Shown here piece after piece: positions 19,835 to 31,220 of a stretch of DNA of 64,000 nt. Under the pieces are notes generated by a model. It saw nothing but the letters and a program-made list of their open reading frames with translations, was not told the origin of the DNA and ran no database searches. The position numbers and the translations under genes were made by a program. Position 1 is the stretch's first letter, and every line of letters begins with the position of its first letter. Origin of the DNA: Solen grandis (Eukaryota > Mollusca > Bivalvia > Adapedonta > Solenidae); NCBI GenBank assembly GCA_021229015.1, contig CM037783.1, positions 21,585,289 to 21,649,288 on the forward strand, read 5' to 3'.

Positions 19835-21620
19835 TGTGTGCAAGAAATTGTTCTGGCTGTAACTTTGTTGCACATGGTCAGGTTTTTAGCTCACCTGAGC
19901 AAAGCTCAGGGTGAGCTATTGTGATCCCGTGAGTGTCCGTTGTCCGTCGTGCGGTTTTAACAATTTTTAGTGTTTACACTCTATCACCTTTATTTCTTAA
20001 GCAATAATCTTTAAACTTTAAGACAATGTTTATGATCATAATGCCTCCATTGAGTTCGATTATGGCTGAGATCCGTCAATTAGGTCAGGAGTTATGCCCC
20101 TTTTAATATTAAAAAAATGCCATATTTCACTTTGTTTACACTCTAGCATCTGCATCTTTTGAGCAATCATCTTCAAACTTTATGTCAATGCTTATGACTA
20201 TAAGGTCTCGATTGAGTTCGATTATGGCTGAGATCGATCAATTAGGTCAGGAGTTAAGCCCCTTTTAATATTAAAAAATGCCAGATTTCACGTTGTTTAC
20301 ACTCTAGCATCTGCATCTTTTGAGCAATCATCTTCAAACTTTATGGCAATGCTTATGACCATAAGGTCTTGATCGAGTTGATTATGGCTGAGATCGGTCA
20401 ATTAGGTCAGGAGTTAAGCCCCTTTTAATATTAAAAAAATGCCATATTTTACGTTGTTTACACTCTTGCATCTTCATCTTTTGAGCAATCATCTGAAAAA
20501 CTTTATGGCAATGCTTATGACCATAATGTCTTGATTGAGTTTGATTATGGCTGAGATCGGTCAATTAGGTCAGGAGTTAAGCCCCTTTTAATATAAAAAA
20601 AATGCTGGATTTCACTTTGTTTACACTCTAGCATCTTCATCTTTTGAGCAATCTTCTTCAAACTTTATGACAATGTTAATGACCATAATGTCTCAATTGA
20701 GTTGATTATGGCTGAGATCGGTCAATAAGGTCAGGAGTTATGCCCCTTTTAATATTCAAAAAATGCCATATTTCACTTTGTTTATACTCTTGCATATTCA
20801 TTTTTTTAACAATCTTTTTTAAACTTTAAGACAATGTTTATGCCCATAATCTCGCAATCAGGTTCAATTAGAACTGATATTGACTAGTTAATATAGGAGT
20901 TATGCCCTTTTCACCATAAAAAAGCCAGATTTCACTTTTACACTCTAGCATCTTTATTTCTTAAGCAATCATCTTCTCAGGTGAGCGATCAAGGGCCATC
21001 TTGGCCCTCTTGTTTAAATAATTTGGCATAATTGATCCTAAGGACAAGACAATAAGTTGCTTATAAGAAACAAGATTGCTAGCTTAAAGTTCAAGGTCAC
21101 AGCCCCTAGTTCACCTTAAAATTGTGTCCTGTGGCTGTAACTTTGTTGTGTATAGTCATATTTTAAATAACTTGGCACAATGATCCCTAGGACAAGATGT
21201 TATGTCATGAACAAGGACCAGGTCACGAGCTTGAAGGTCGATGTTGCAGCACTCACTTGACCTTAAAGTCATATCCAGGTTGAAACCTTGTTGTGTATGG
21301 TTGTGATTTCAAAAAAAAATAAGTACAAATGATCATTAGACCTAGATGGTGTCGCGAATAAAAACAACAATCATGTCACTAGCTTCAAGGTCAAGGTCAC
21401 AGCAATCAGCTGACTTTAAAATCGTATCTGTGCTGCAACTATATATATTGTCCTGTATGGTTGTGTTTTAAAATAATTTTGCATAAATGATCACCAAGAT
21501 GAGACAGTCTGCTACAAGCAAAGAACTAGGTTTTTTGCTCATAGGTCAAGGTCACAGCACTCAGTAGACCGACTCAGTGTCCGAGTTCTTGCTTTCTTGT
21601 GTATGACAATGCATTAGATT
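19835..21620 (+). repeat. ~150-bp tandem repeat region, split by copy B
   Basis: Phrases such as GGCTGTAACTTTGTTG, TTAAATAACTTGGCA, GGACAAGA and CAAGGTCACAGC recur at about 150-bp spacing (for example TTGTTGTGTAT at 21142 and 21289, with a related phrase near 21445). The first unit is broken off in a T-tract at 19887 and the sequence resumes with TTTAAATAATTTGGCATAA at 21013, exactly as expected if the AGCTCACCTGAGC element had landed in a unit. The unit is noncoding. Confidence 0.75.
19888..21012 (+). mobile_element. AGCTCACCTGAGC element, copy B
   Basis: It starts AGCTCACCTGAGC-AAA-GCTCAGGGTGAGCT (5' hairpin) and ends CTCAGGTGAGCGATC, then the AGGGCCATCTTGGCCCT hairpin and CTTG at 21012. 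The interior is a tandem array of ~160-bp units (TTTACACTCTAGCATCT..GAGCAATC..GATTATGGCTGAGATC..GTCAGGAGTTA), about six copies. That array is unrelated to the interiors of copies A and E. It encodes no protein; the small minus ORF at 20382-20564 is repeat sequence. Confidence 0.85.
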
Positions 21621-22578
21621 GGTTCATGAAGTATGTTTACGTATGTCAAGTCAGATCAATTCCGCAGCTGTGGACTGGAATCGGTCAGCAGGTGAAGTCT
21701 AATTGATATTTCAGCGCCAGGCAGTACTTTAACTGGATCGTAGAGTAGGCTTCCCTCCGCAGGGATTCCTCTGTGTCCACAAAGCAATTGTTAATTGAAG
21801 ATGATGGAATAGTTTGGCCTATTTTAGTAAGTGTAAAACAAAATATCAATGGATTTATGTAATCTTGCACAATACCATCATGTAACAACAATGGATACAC
21901 TAAAAAAAAAGAAAAATGATGTTATTGTTTATTATTTTTCCTGTTCAAGACCAGAGGATGAGACAATCTGTCAATGATTAAGACCTTTCCGTGTTTGTGT
22001 GTACATGTATAGACATTGTTTAACATCTTAAAACTGTTGAGGTATTGATCTTTATGCAAAACTGAAAACTTTTATGAGAAAAACAGTAATGAAACCCGAT
22101 ACATGTATCTTGTTTTCACCATGTTGAAACAGATTTTCTTAAGTGATCTGAAGACTACTGATCTTCCAATTAAGGCAATTCAGCCTGTGGATTACCTCCC
22201 CTTGCATCAGTTTAGGGCCATAATGGCTCCCGATTGCAAGCTGTATACACATTGTTCAACAGGCTACTTTAATGAATTTCAACATACAGATATATTGTGA
22301 AAACCATAAAAGATTAAATGTGGTCAAAGGGAGATAATTCTATGTGAGCAATATCTTTCCTATATTAACAAATCTGATTATCCAGAAGCCTACACTGGGA
22401 TATCATGTGATTAATGGGTAACCTGGTTTACACAAAATATAATATATAATATATCACTTTCAGCTGTGAGATTAAAAAAAAAAAATTTATATAATAGAAT
22501 CTTATATTAACACCTTAAAATATTTGTTCTAAGGTTCAACATATCTTACCAATGAGATGATTTTATTTATTCATTTAG
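21621..22578. other. No gene seen
   Basis: A minus-strand frame within 21685-21900 reads VDTEESLRREAYSTIQLKY near its end and is mildly protein-like, but it lacks clear splice sites. The ORF at 22103-22300 shows no motif. Confidence 0.35.
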
Positions 22579-22662
22579 TTATGGCAGGTTGCTGGTTCTG
22601 TCAAAGTGCCTATCCCCTGTGAAAAATGTTCCAGAACTTCATACAATACTAGAATATTCAAG
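22579..22662 (+). CDS. Candidate internal exon, unrecognised
   Basis: TTTATTTATTCATTTAG (ending 22578) is a good acceptor. The 84-nt segment is open in phase 0 (WQVAGSVKVPIPCEKC then SRTSYNTRIFK, with a CxxC pair) and ends AAG before GTCTTA, a weak donor. A second frame (YGRLLVLSKCLSPVKNVPEL, continuing to a stop at 22697-22699) is also open, so the frame is undecided. The phase does not join directly to the candidate terminal exon at 23144. Product not recognised. Confidence 0.25.
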
Positions 22663-23143
22663 GTCTTACAAAGAACTTAAAGAACTGTTCTTGAATTAGT
22701 CAAACAGGTCTTGAACTGTGGTTCTAGAACACAAGTTGTGAAAACTAACCTTGGATTTTCTAGTAAGCTCACCTGTGCTAGATACATGACATATTTTACA
22801 CAATATATAATGCTTATTTCTTGATAAATAGAGCTTGTAAAGAACCATGGTTAAAACTGGGAAATCATTAGCAGGATTTTCCTCTGAATTTGTTGTTCTA
22901 CAAGTAAATTACACATGAAGTAATTATATTTCTAGATAAAGATAAGCATGTTATATTTTATCAAGGCTATTTTCTGTGTCAGTGAAATATCTTGACTGGC
23001 GGATTCCATGATCTTGTTTAGTCATGAGTTTCACACCTTGTAGAAAGAATAAACCATTATAGTTCTAGTGGCTCAAGAACTCATTGGTACATCACTAATA
23101 TTTCTATGTATGTAAATGTCTTATCTGTTTCATTTCACTACAG

Positions 23144-23235
23144 TGACCTCAGATGACAAAGTAACCGTGAATAAATTCATGGACAGAGAAGCACAGTTTA
23201 AGGAAATAAGACTCGTGTCAGACGAAGAAAATTAA
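23144..23235 (+). CDS. Candidate 3'-terminal exon of an unrecognised host gene
   Basis: A textbook-like acceptor, TTATCTGTTTCATTTCACTACAG, ends at 23143. The segment begins in phase (TG completing a codon), then reads TSDDKVTVNKFMDREAQFKE and IRLVSDEEN before TAA at 23233-23235. The composition is strongly protein-like: charged, low in Phe and Ile, unlike surrounding shadow ORFs. A possible polyadenylation signal AATAAA lies at 23657-23662. The upstream exon that would supply one nucleotide of phase was not found nearby. I do not recognise the protein. Confidence 0.4.
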
Positions 23236-24144
23236 ATATGTAAATTTCCTTGAAAGTTAATATTAGTTTAACACATCTAACAGCCCCATAGAGTCTAAGG
23301 TTAACTTTTACCCATTGGAAGAAATTTGGAATTTATGATCTACAGCATTACAGCAGAGTGTTTTGCCAGCATATTTTCTTCAGACTTGCATGATTTATTT
23401 ATTGCAGTCTTTCATGTTGTAAGGAGAGTTGTACAACAGAATGGATGTATATTTGGTAACCTGCTGACCTTGTCTGCTGCTTTGGTATAAATCTTGTCTT
23501 TTTCACATGTGTGTTCAAATGGAGGAAATAATCACAAGATTCTCCGTGGACCTTTTCGAAGGAGTGTCTAAAATAATGGTGCAGTTAGGAGTCTAGACGG
23601 CTTATTTCTGACCATTTTCACTTGTATCCGACTTGATAAGTCGCATTGTATCGGGTAATAAAGTAGACGGCATGGAAGGTTATGCCAAAGTTTTAAATTA
23701 AAGGCTATGCCTTAAGTAGACTGAATGATATTTAAAAAATAAAATAATTTGGTCTTATAAAAGGCATTTTCACAACTTTGCATAAGATTTAATGAGACAA
23801 ATATTTCCGTGGGTTAATTTTAAACTTGTTTTGATACAATAACAAGTCTTAATGTAATAGTCCTCTATAATAATAAAAAAAAAAAAAAATAAACAAAACA
23901 TTAAAATTAAGAGGCTTTTAGCTCTGTATCAAGTTCATATCTTTTTCTAGAAAACATGTAAATTATGGATGTTATTTGTCAATATGTGACCTTCACTTAT
24001 TTGAATCCATGGACTTAAGGCCTTCCCATCCTAATAGCCATATTCCATATCTTGCAACTGGATGGCTATATTTCTAGGAAACTTTGTCACTTTCAAGACA
24101 TTCAAAAATAAAAATATTTCACCAAGATTTTTTTTAAAATTTTT
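23236..24144. other. No gene seen; would be 3' UTR/downstream DNA if the exon call is right
   Basis: A/T-rich, with an A-run at about 23876-23890. No repeats with recognisable ends. Confidence 0.35.
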
Positions 24145-24750
24145 AGCTCACCTGAGCAAAGCTTGGGATGAGCTTTTGTGATCCATTGATTGTCCGTTGT
24201 TCGTCATGCGTTTACAGCAAACAATTTCAACAATCTTCTCCTCTGAAACTGCCAGATGGATTTTCATCCATTTTTACCAAAATGATACTTATGATAGTCT
24301 AATGCAAACTCCTATTTTTTTTTTCAATTCATGAAAAACTCAGGTTGCCATGGCAACCAGAAGGGAAAATATTTAAAATGCTTTTTCTCAGAAATATAAA
24401 GACCTCCAGATTTGATATTTGGTACATATCATCAGCTCATGTTGCCTCAACATCATTGCAAAATTTTGCCCCTGAGGTCACAATGAGCCAAGCCCATGGC
24501 CACACCCAGATTTTTATATAGAACTATATAAAGAATTCTTGAGAAAAACTTCTTTTCCAAAATTAGTAAAATGATACTTATGTTAGCCTCAGGCTAATTC
24601 TTATTTTTTCTTGAATTTCATGAAGAACTTTGGTTGCCATGGCATCCAGAAAGCATGACTTCAAAACGTGTTTTCTCAGAAACATACAGACCTACAAAGT
24701 TGATTTTTGGTACATAGCATCAGCTTCTATTCTATTTAGATAGAGAGTAA
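24145..24750 (+). mobile_element. AGCTCACCTGAGC element, copy C, 3'-truncated
   Basis: The start, AGCTCACCTGAGCAAAGCTTGGGATGAGCT behind a T-tract, is the family 5' hairpin with two changes. The interior holds two copies of a ~310-bp unit (GGTTGCCATGGCA..CAGAA and TTCTCAGAAA..ACAGACCT..GGTACATA-CATCAGCT). The CTCAGGTGAGCG..GGCCCTCTTG 3' end is not found downstream, so the copy is truncated somewhere near 24730-24750. Confidence 0.65.
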
Positions 24751-25419
24751 ATATACATTACTTTTTCTTGTTTTATTTTCTCCAAAATTCTATATGGAGG
24801 AATATTGTAAGGAGGGTATTATTATTATTAATGTGTTTTTTGTCTTGCATAAAGTACGATCACATCAAATATTCATTTACGCTGAAAATTAAACATAGCC
24901 AAAGAACATGGGAGCCATGCAGCTGATATCATTTGTTCCACCAAATCCCTAGAGGTGATCCAAATACAGAGGTATTTGATTGGTGGATTTGTGCTTCAGC
25001 CTTGATTTGTAAGCAAAATATTATGTAATACTATGTGGTTGCCATAGCAGTCATTGTTGTGATTTTTTATTTATTTTTATTTTTTGTACAATTGAGAAAT
25101 AATCTTCATGTTGGCATGTAATTTTAAGGTAAATTGGTTTGGAAATACTTGGTTTTCTAAAACGTGCTGAATTAAAACTTATGAAAACAAGAGGTAATGC
25201 TTTACCGGTATACTTGTCCAGTTTCAGATATTTTAGTGTTCTTAGCTTTTATATACTTCTGGGAATTTTTTTTTTCCAACCAATTGGATAAAGAACTATT
25301 AAAATTCAGGAATTGATTTATTGTCTGAACTTTTTATGTTAAAAGTGGCTATGATACTATAACTATAAACTTAAATCATTTTAAATTCATCTCACAAGGT
25401 GAGAAAAATAGGTTGCCTG
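24751..25419. other. No gene seen
   Basis: A/T-rich sequence without recognisable structure. Confidence 0.4.
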
Positions 25420-25490
25420 TTTGAGACTCAAACCAGGGCCTGTTGCTAGAGGGCAAATGCTTTACCCATTGAGCTGTCTTGATACCCTCT
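25420..25490 (-). repeat. tRNA-derived SINE head
   Basis: On the minus strand, AGCTCAATGGGTAAAGCA (25475-25458) is an A-box match and GGTTTGAGTCTC (25433-25422) a B-box match, spaced as in tRNAs. TTGC-CCTCTA-GCAA between them mimics an anticodon arm. The acceptor stem is not closed. The SINE body, if any, would continue below 25420; its end is not visible. Confidence 0.55.
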
Positions 25491-25779
25491 GAAGTGCTTC
25501 TTTATTTGAGTTACCATGATAACCTTGACATTTGCTTCAATAAGGGTAAAAAAAATGTTTATACTACTATAAACACTCATGTATAGTGGACACTTCATGT
25601 ATAGTGGACACTTACGTATAGTGGACACTCATGTTGAGTGTAAACTTAATAAAACAGTTATTAAATGACACTCTTATAGTGGACACTCATGTAATGACAC
25701 TTAGTAATGTCATCTAGTTCGAGTAAAATCTTAATAGAAAAAGTTTCCCATCTATAATGTGCATCCTTTCTTAATAGTT

Positions 25780-26200
25780 TGTGGAGGCTGCCTTTCTATC
25801 CTGTGGATTGAATGCACTATAGATGACAAATATTCTTCTGCTTCCGCAAGTCGATCAGTTTATCTGTAGCTGTCCCATTTCTATGAGGACTTTGTTACAT
25901 AAATGTAAGACGGTTTGCGACGGCTATGCCTATGAGTCTCCAACATGCATTTGATTATTGGAAAGCTTAATGTTTATTATATCTGGAAGTTTAAGGAATA
26001 GTCCTGAAATGCCAACACTTTATGGTATGTTGTCACAAGTCTCTTTTCAGTTGGTATTTGAAGTATTCAGTTATAAGTTAACCAAACAGCACTGTCCAAA
26101 ATGAAACTAAAATTTGCTAAATTATTGACAACAATAATGTATATGGTTGGTCACAGTAATGCTGAAGCAATTACTGCACTAGAAATAATTTTTATAGTTA
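25780..26200 (+). mobile_element. Second copy of the 11584-14322 mariner-like family, cut by the gap
   Basis: GTGGAGGC..TTCTGCTTCCGCAAGT..ATGCATTTG (25782-25955) corresponds to 11755-11882. GAAAGCTTAATGTTTA..GGTATTTGAAGT..ACTGTCCAAAA..TTGACAACAATAA..GTCACAGTAATG (25960-26163) corresponds to 13485-13700. The piggyBac-like insertion of the first copy is absent here, so this is the empty-site version. The gap removes the right end. Confidence 0.7.
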
Positions 26201-26300
26201 NNNNNNNNNNNNNNNNNNNNNNNNNNNNNNNNNNNNNNNNNNNNNNNNNNNNNNNNNNNNNNNNNNNNNNNNNNNNNNNNNNNNNNNNNNNNNNNNNNNN
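26201..26300. other. Assembly gap, 100 Ns
   Basis: Exactly 100 Ns, the usual placeholder for a scaffold gap of unknown size. It lies at the left edge of the tandem array. Any reading frame that crosses it is meaningless. Confidence 1.
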
Positions 26301-29300
26301 TCAAATAAATGTCCATGATTTTTTTAACTTTTGCCCACATTTAATTTCCGGTTACATTAATGATAAACCTTTCCAGGGAAAGACCTCAGGGGGGAGGAAC
26401 CCATTAATTTCCCACCCGTCAATTTGGATGGTAACCTTACGACAAGGAATAGGGTTAATGAAACATTCAGATATGTTTAAAATTGTGACAATACCTCACC
26501 CAAAATTGTAAAAGACTCCAAATTTCCTTTACCTTTAAAACAGTTTTAAATAACACAAAAATTTTACAACATAATATTAGTCTAACTTTTTTTTTCTGTG
26601 TGTTATTTTTTTTTTTTTTGAAAAAAAGGTAAAAACACAAAACCCTAACTGACGTTTCTTTCCTTGAACATCCGATTTTAAAGATTTTAAATTTCCGAGC
26701 ATTGGCCGCACCTAAAAAACCTGAAGCCACTAAGTTTCCTTGCCGGTTTTTTAAATTTTAACCCCCTAATTAACTTGCATTCATTTTTTTTTTTTAATTC
26801 TTTTGATTTCATCGCGCAAAAAAATTCTATCTGCCAATTACAAATTTTTCCCCCTTTTATTTTACGTTGACTGTCATTTAAAAAAATGCTAATATTATAA
26901 ATTTTCTCAAAGCTTTTACAATCGAAAACAGCTTCCCCGGGTTTAAAACTCCCCCATTGTTTTTTTTTTCAAACTGAGCTAAAAGTAACCGATTGCCGTT
27001 AAAACACAAAGGTTTTTTAGGGGGAAAAAGGGGAAAATAGGTACTGATATCAACTTCTCTTTGACCATTTAAAATAGCATTGTCTTTCTTAAAAAACTTT
27101 TAAGGGCACGAGACAGCGAACCACAACGATTATCAAACCCCAAAAATTTTTTCTTTTTTTTGGGATTTAAATAACTCTATATACCGTGGCAAATTTAATT
27201 AATATTTTAAACCTTCCATAAACAAAAAAAAAGCTTAAAGGTTCCCAAAACCAAGTAAAAAAAAATTTTTTTTAAATCTAAAAGTGTGAATATCTTTTAA
27301 ACGTCCCAGTAAATAATTTACTTTCAGTTTTCCAAATTCATTTTTACGTGTTTTCTTGACCTTCTTATTCAAATGTTGTCTTTGAAAACGCATCAAATTA
27401 CTTCCTATAATATGCAATTAAAAATAAACCAATTTGCTGTTTTTTGAAACAACCGTGTGTTTCCAAATTTCTTCAAATTTTTTTTTTAAATGGCCAAAAC
27501 AAATTGTCTTCGAAATGGGGGTTTTCCCTTTTTTTTTGCTTAAATTTCAAAATTTAACTCACCCTTTAAGGGAAGGGGTTCATTAACTCACCTACTTTCC
27601 ATTCTGATTTGACTTAATCCCTTTCCCCAGCAAAATTTTGGACCAATTAAAGGGGCGGCCCAAAATGCTTTTTGGGAAAATTTGAAACCTTCAACCTATT
27701 TAACTTCAACCTTTTTTAAAGGTTTTACCTGCCAAACTTTTTTTTTCTAATTTTTCAAAATTTTTTTGCTTTGGGTTTTTTTTTCCCATTCAGTTTAAAT
27801 TGTAGGTTCTATCCAAAGCTAAATTTTGACGAAGATTACCAATTTCAGAGACATGTCTTTTTACCCCTAACGCCTTCAACCTTTTTGGGCCCTTAAGAAA
27901 ATGCTGGGGGGGTTCCGAAATCGCACAAACCGACCCAAGCTTTCATACTTTGTACATTTCAAAAAAGCATTCCTTTTTTGTTTGACCGGTGCAATATTTC
28001 ATCCAACTTTAGTTTTTTTAGCCACCAGCACAAAATGCTCAAGGTGAGTATTTTGATCACCTTTTGTCCGTCGTCCTCGCCTGCGTGCGCCTCCGTCGTC
28101 AAAATTTTTCTTTTAAAAACATCCCTCCTAACCGCGGGGTTTTCCCAAACTTCACAAAAACACCCCTTTGATGCCCTTTTATCAAAGTTTAAAAATTATT
28201 CAGATTTGGTTAAAATAGGGCACGGGGTAAAAAAATTTTTTAAAAAATCAAACTTTTAAAATTTCTTTTGCAAAATAAGGCCTAACTTAGAATTTGGGAT
28301 TAGACATTTTTTGGGCCCTTACCAAGATTTTGCAAATCATAGCCCTATGGTGATAAATGCCCCCGCACCAGGGGTCACTGTTTTACATGAGTTATATAGG
28401 AAAATTTTTAAAAAATCTTCTTCTGTAAATCCATAAGGCCCAGAGCTTAGAATTTTTTATGTAGGCTCACTAAGGGTTCATTACCAAGATTGTTCAAATC
28501 ATAGCCCTATGGTGATAAATGCTCCCGCCCAGGGCACTTGTTTTACATAGAGTTATATAGGAAAATTTTAAAAAAATCTTCTTCTGTAAATCCATAAGGC
28601 CCAAGAGTTTAGATATTTGGTATGTAGCATCATCTAATGGTTCATTACCAAGATTGTTCAAATGATACCCCTTACGGTGATAAATGACCCTGCACCAGGG
28701 TCACTTGTTTCACATAGAGTTACATGGGAAAAGACCTAGAGCTTAATCAAGATTTGATGTAAATATTGTCTAGTGGTCCGTACCCACAAAATTCATATTT
28801 TATAGCCCAATCATAAAAAAAATATTTTGCAATATTACTAGTTTGAGAGTTAAAATTTGGCCCTTGATTGAATCACTTTTTATTTTAAATTACATACTTG
28901 ATATATGTTTTATATTAAAATCAGTATCTACGTTTTAAATAAAATATAAAAAGACTAAGAGAATATATTGTGTCAATTGTATTTAAAAAAAGGTTTTCTT
29001 TAAGAAAGATATGAAAGTACAGAAAATCGTATTGTTGGTAATAAAAACACATTCGGTCTTTAGGTTATAATATTTTTAAAACCAATGAAAATTAAAGGAA
29101 ACTATTCACCCTCCATTTCCGGTTTCAGTTTGGTAGGTATACGATTCTCTTCAGAAATTTTCAACGAATTATCGAAGATCATTAATCTAACAGACCTAAA
29201 AAGCGATTGAAAGTAGGTCATGGGTCAAATTTTAGAAAAACCCTTGTTTACACACTGGAGGCCACAATTTTGATTCAATCTTCATCAAACTTGGTCAGCA

Positions 29301-31220
29301 CAAAAAGTCCTCAGGTGAGCGTCTTTATGGCCATCTTGGCCCTCTTGTTTTCCATTTGGGGCCACATTTACTAAAGGCACTTTTTCTTTTTCATTTATGC
29401 AGTATGCTTTATTACGTAAACTTTATAGTTCTTGTCATTTAAGCTGTGAATGCAAAACAAAACCTCACATATATGCCCCAATACCCAAGACTGTCAGATT
29501 ATGAGGATGGACAAAGATATAAAGTGATTAATTTTTTGCTGTAGCACTTTAGTTATAAACGGAACAAAAGTTATGCGTTATGAAAAATAAAAACATATAT
29601 AATAATTGAAACATGACAATTACATTAAACGTAAATGATATTTTATATATTATAAAGAATTATGTGACAAAAACTTCGTTCATGAATTTTATTTCGTTCT
29701 GACTTCAACAGAATACATTTGATCAAATTTTTAAAATATTATTTTTTGACAATTGGCTATACCCATCTAAGACTATTGATATGAAAATTCTTAAAATAAA
29801 TCTTTCAGGGGTTATTGAAGACATTTGAAAACCTAATCACCATGAATGTTTTACTTTCGAAACGCACTTTTTCTACCATTGTTAACATATCACAAGGACT
29901 TCAAAATCTTACACCAATATTTTTAAAAATTTGACTAATGTACAAGTGGGGATTTACCCAACTCACAAACACTCCCATTTTACTAGTATACGTTTTTTCA
30001 CATGTAATGATGATTTACAAAATTGAAGTGAATGCATTCAATCGTTTTTTTTTTTTACCAAATTAAAAAGCTGACATTTTACACCTGTTTTTAAATTATA
30101 TTCTCTTGAATTAAGAGCTTTCAGACATTTACCTGATAAGAAATCCTGATTTAAAGCAAAAGTCCCATTGTAATTAACACGATTCCCAAATGATAAAAAT
30201 ATCGACAACTTCTAAAAAAAGTTTTGAATTATATTTTTCCCTTTTTACATGTAGTAAGCCCCCTCTATTTCATGGGAGTCCCCCCTTCGACACAATATGA
30301 TTTGAAAGGTCTGCAATGTGGAGTAAATCCTCCCAGGCTATATCGTTATCGTAATACATTCCTTCATCTTTTCAAAAATAGTTCCAGTTTTTTCAATAAA
30401 AAGGGCAAAATGTGTTTGGGGAAAAACACACCCTTGTTTCAAACCAAGTTGAACAATCAAAATAATCTGAAAGAAATTTTGTCATGGTTATAAAAAAAAC
30501 TTCTTATCATTTTCTCCAAAAAAACGCATTAATATTAAATCAAGAAAAGTACCTTTCTTCAAATATTTGTTCAACAAAAGCATGGCATCAACATTGATCG
30601 AGCCTTGCGAATCCAAACTGAATATCATTATTTTCAATCCAATCACTTATATATGCTATTCAATACCAGTTAAATATTTTTTGAAAAATAGATGACTAAG
30701 GAATTCCATTGGATAGCATTAAATATATATACTAAATGTAGCCCCTATATAATGTTCGTTTAATAATTCGTTCTTACCAAATTGATTTCTTTAAGGGATT
30801 TATAAACGTTTTCATCCCACGATAAAAAATAGTTCTTCAAATTTTCTGTAAAAACGGAAAATTTCACAAAATCTTCGCGTTCGTCAATTTCAACTGTAAA
30901 AGGACTACTATGCAGATTTGAAATATTCAGAAAACTCATTAATTATATGTATTGTTATTCTTTCGTTTGCAAAATGTTTCCAAAATACCTAGGTTTTTTA
31001 TGGAGCAGCCGTTCAATTTCTGTTATCTTCTTTTCTCATATAGTCTTTTGTTCTTACGTATTAGTATTTGATGTTAAGCATTGTACAACGAGAAGTATTT
31101 GAATTGAGTCATTATATCCGTTAATTTATTGAATCTAAATCCCTTTTCTCTACCTCAAAACATTTTGTATTCAAACAGTCAGCCTTCTTACAAATAGAGG
31201 TATTATCATTTATATAACAG
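26301..31220 (-). repeat. Macrosatellite unit 0 (partial, poor-quality consensus)
   Basis: The sequence enters the unit about 660 nt after the phase point used here (CACGACTTAATTTTTTAATG) and runs through it. From 26301 to about 29350 it aligns to the other units only with dense homopolymer inflation and small deletions; accuracy improves to the right. It contains copy D of the AGCTCACCTGAGC element. It shares private indels with unit 5, for example GAGGATGGACAAAGATATAAAG at about 29500. The LINE RT remnant lies at about 29.9-31.0 kb and the Ty3/gypsy remnant at about 26.85-27.35 kb, both in damaged form. Confidence 0.9.
28020..29347 (+). mobile_element. AGCTCACCTGAGC element, copy D (degraded)
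   Basis: AGCCACCAGCACAAAATGCTCAAGGTGAG at the left is a corrupted family 5' end. The right end, CTCAGGTGAGCGTCTTTATGGCCATCTTGGCCCTCTTG, is intact. The interior matches copy E unit by unit, and the insertion point in the macrosatellite is identical to that of copy E. It is therefore the same insertion event, duplicated with its host unit. Confidence 0.85.

Noticed and set aside
26101..26511. Plus-strand 136-codon frame crossing the N gap
   Set aside because: It runs through 100 Ns and joins unrelated sequence on either side.
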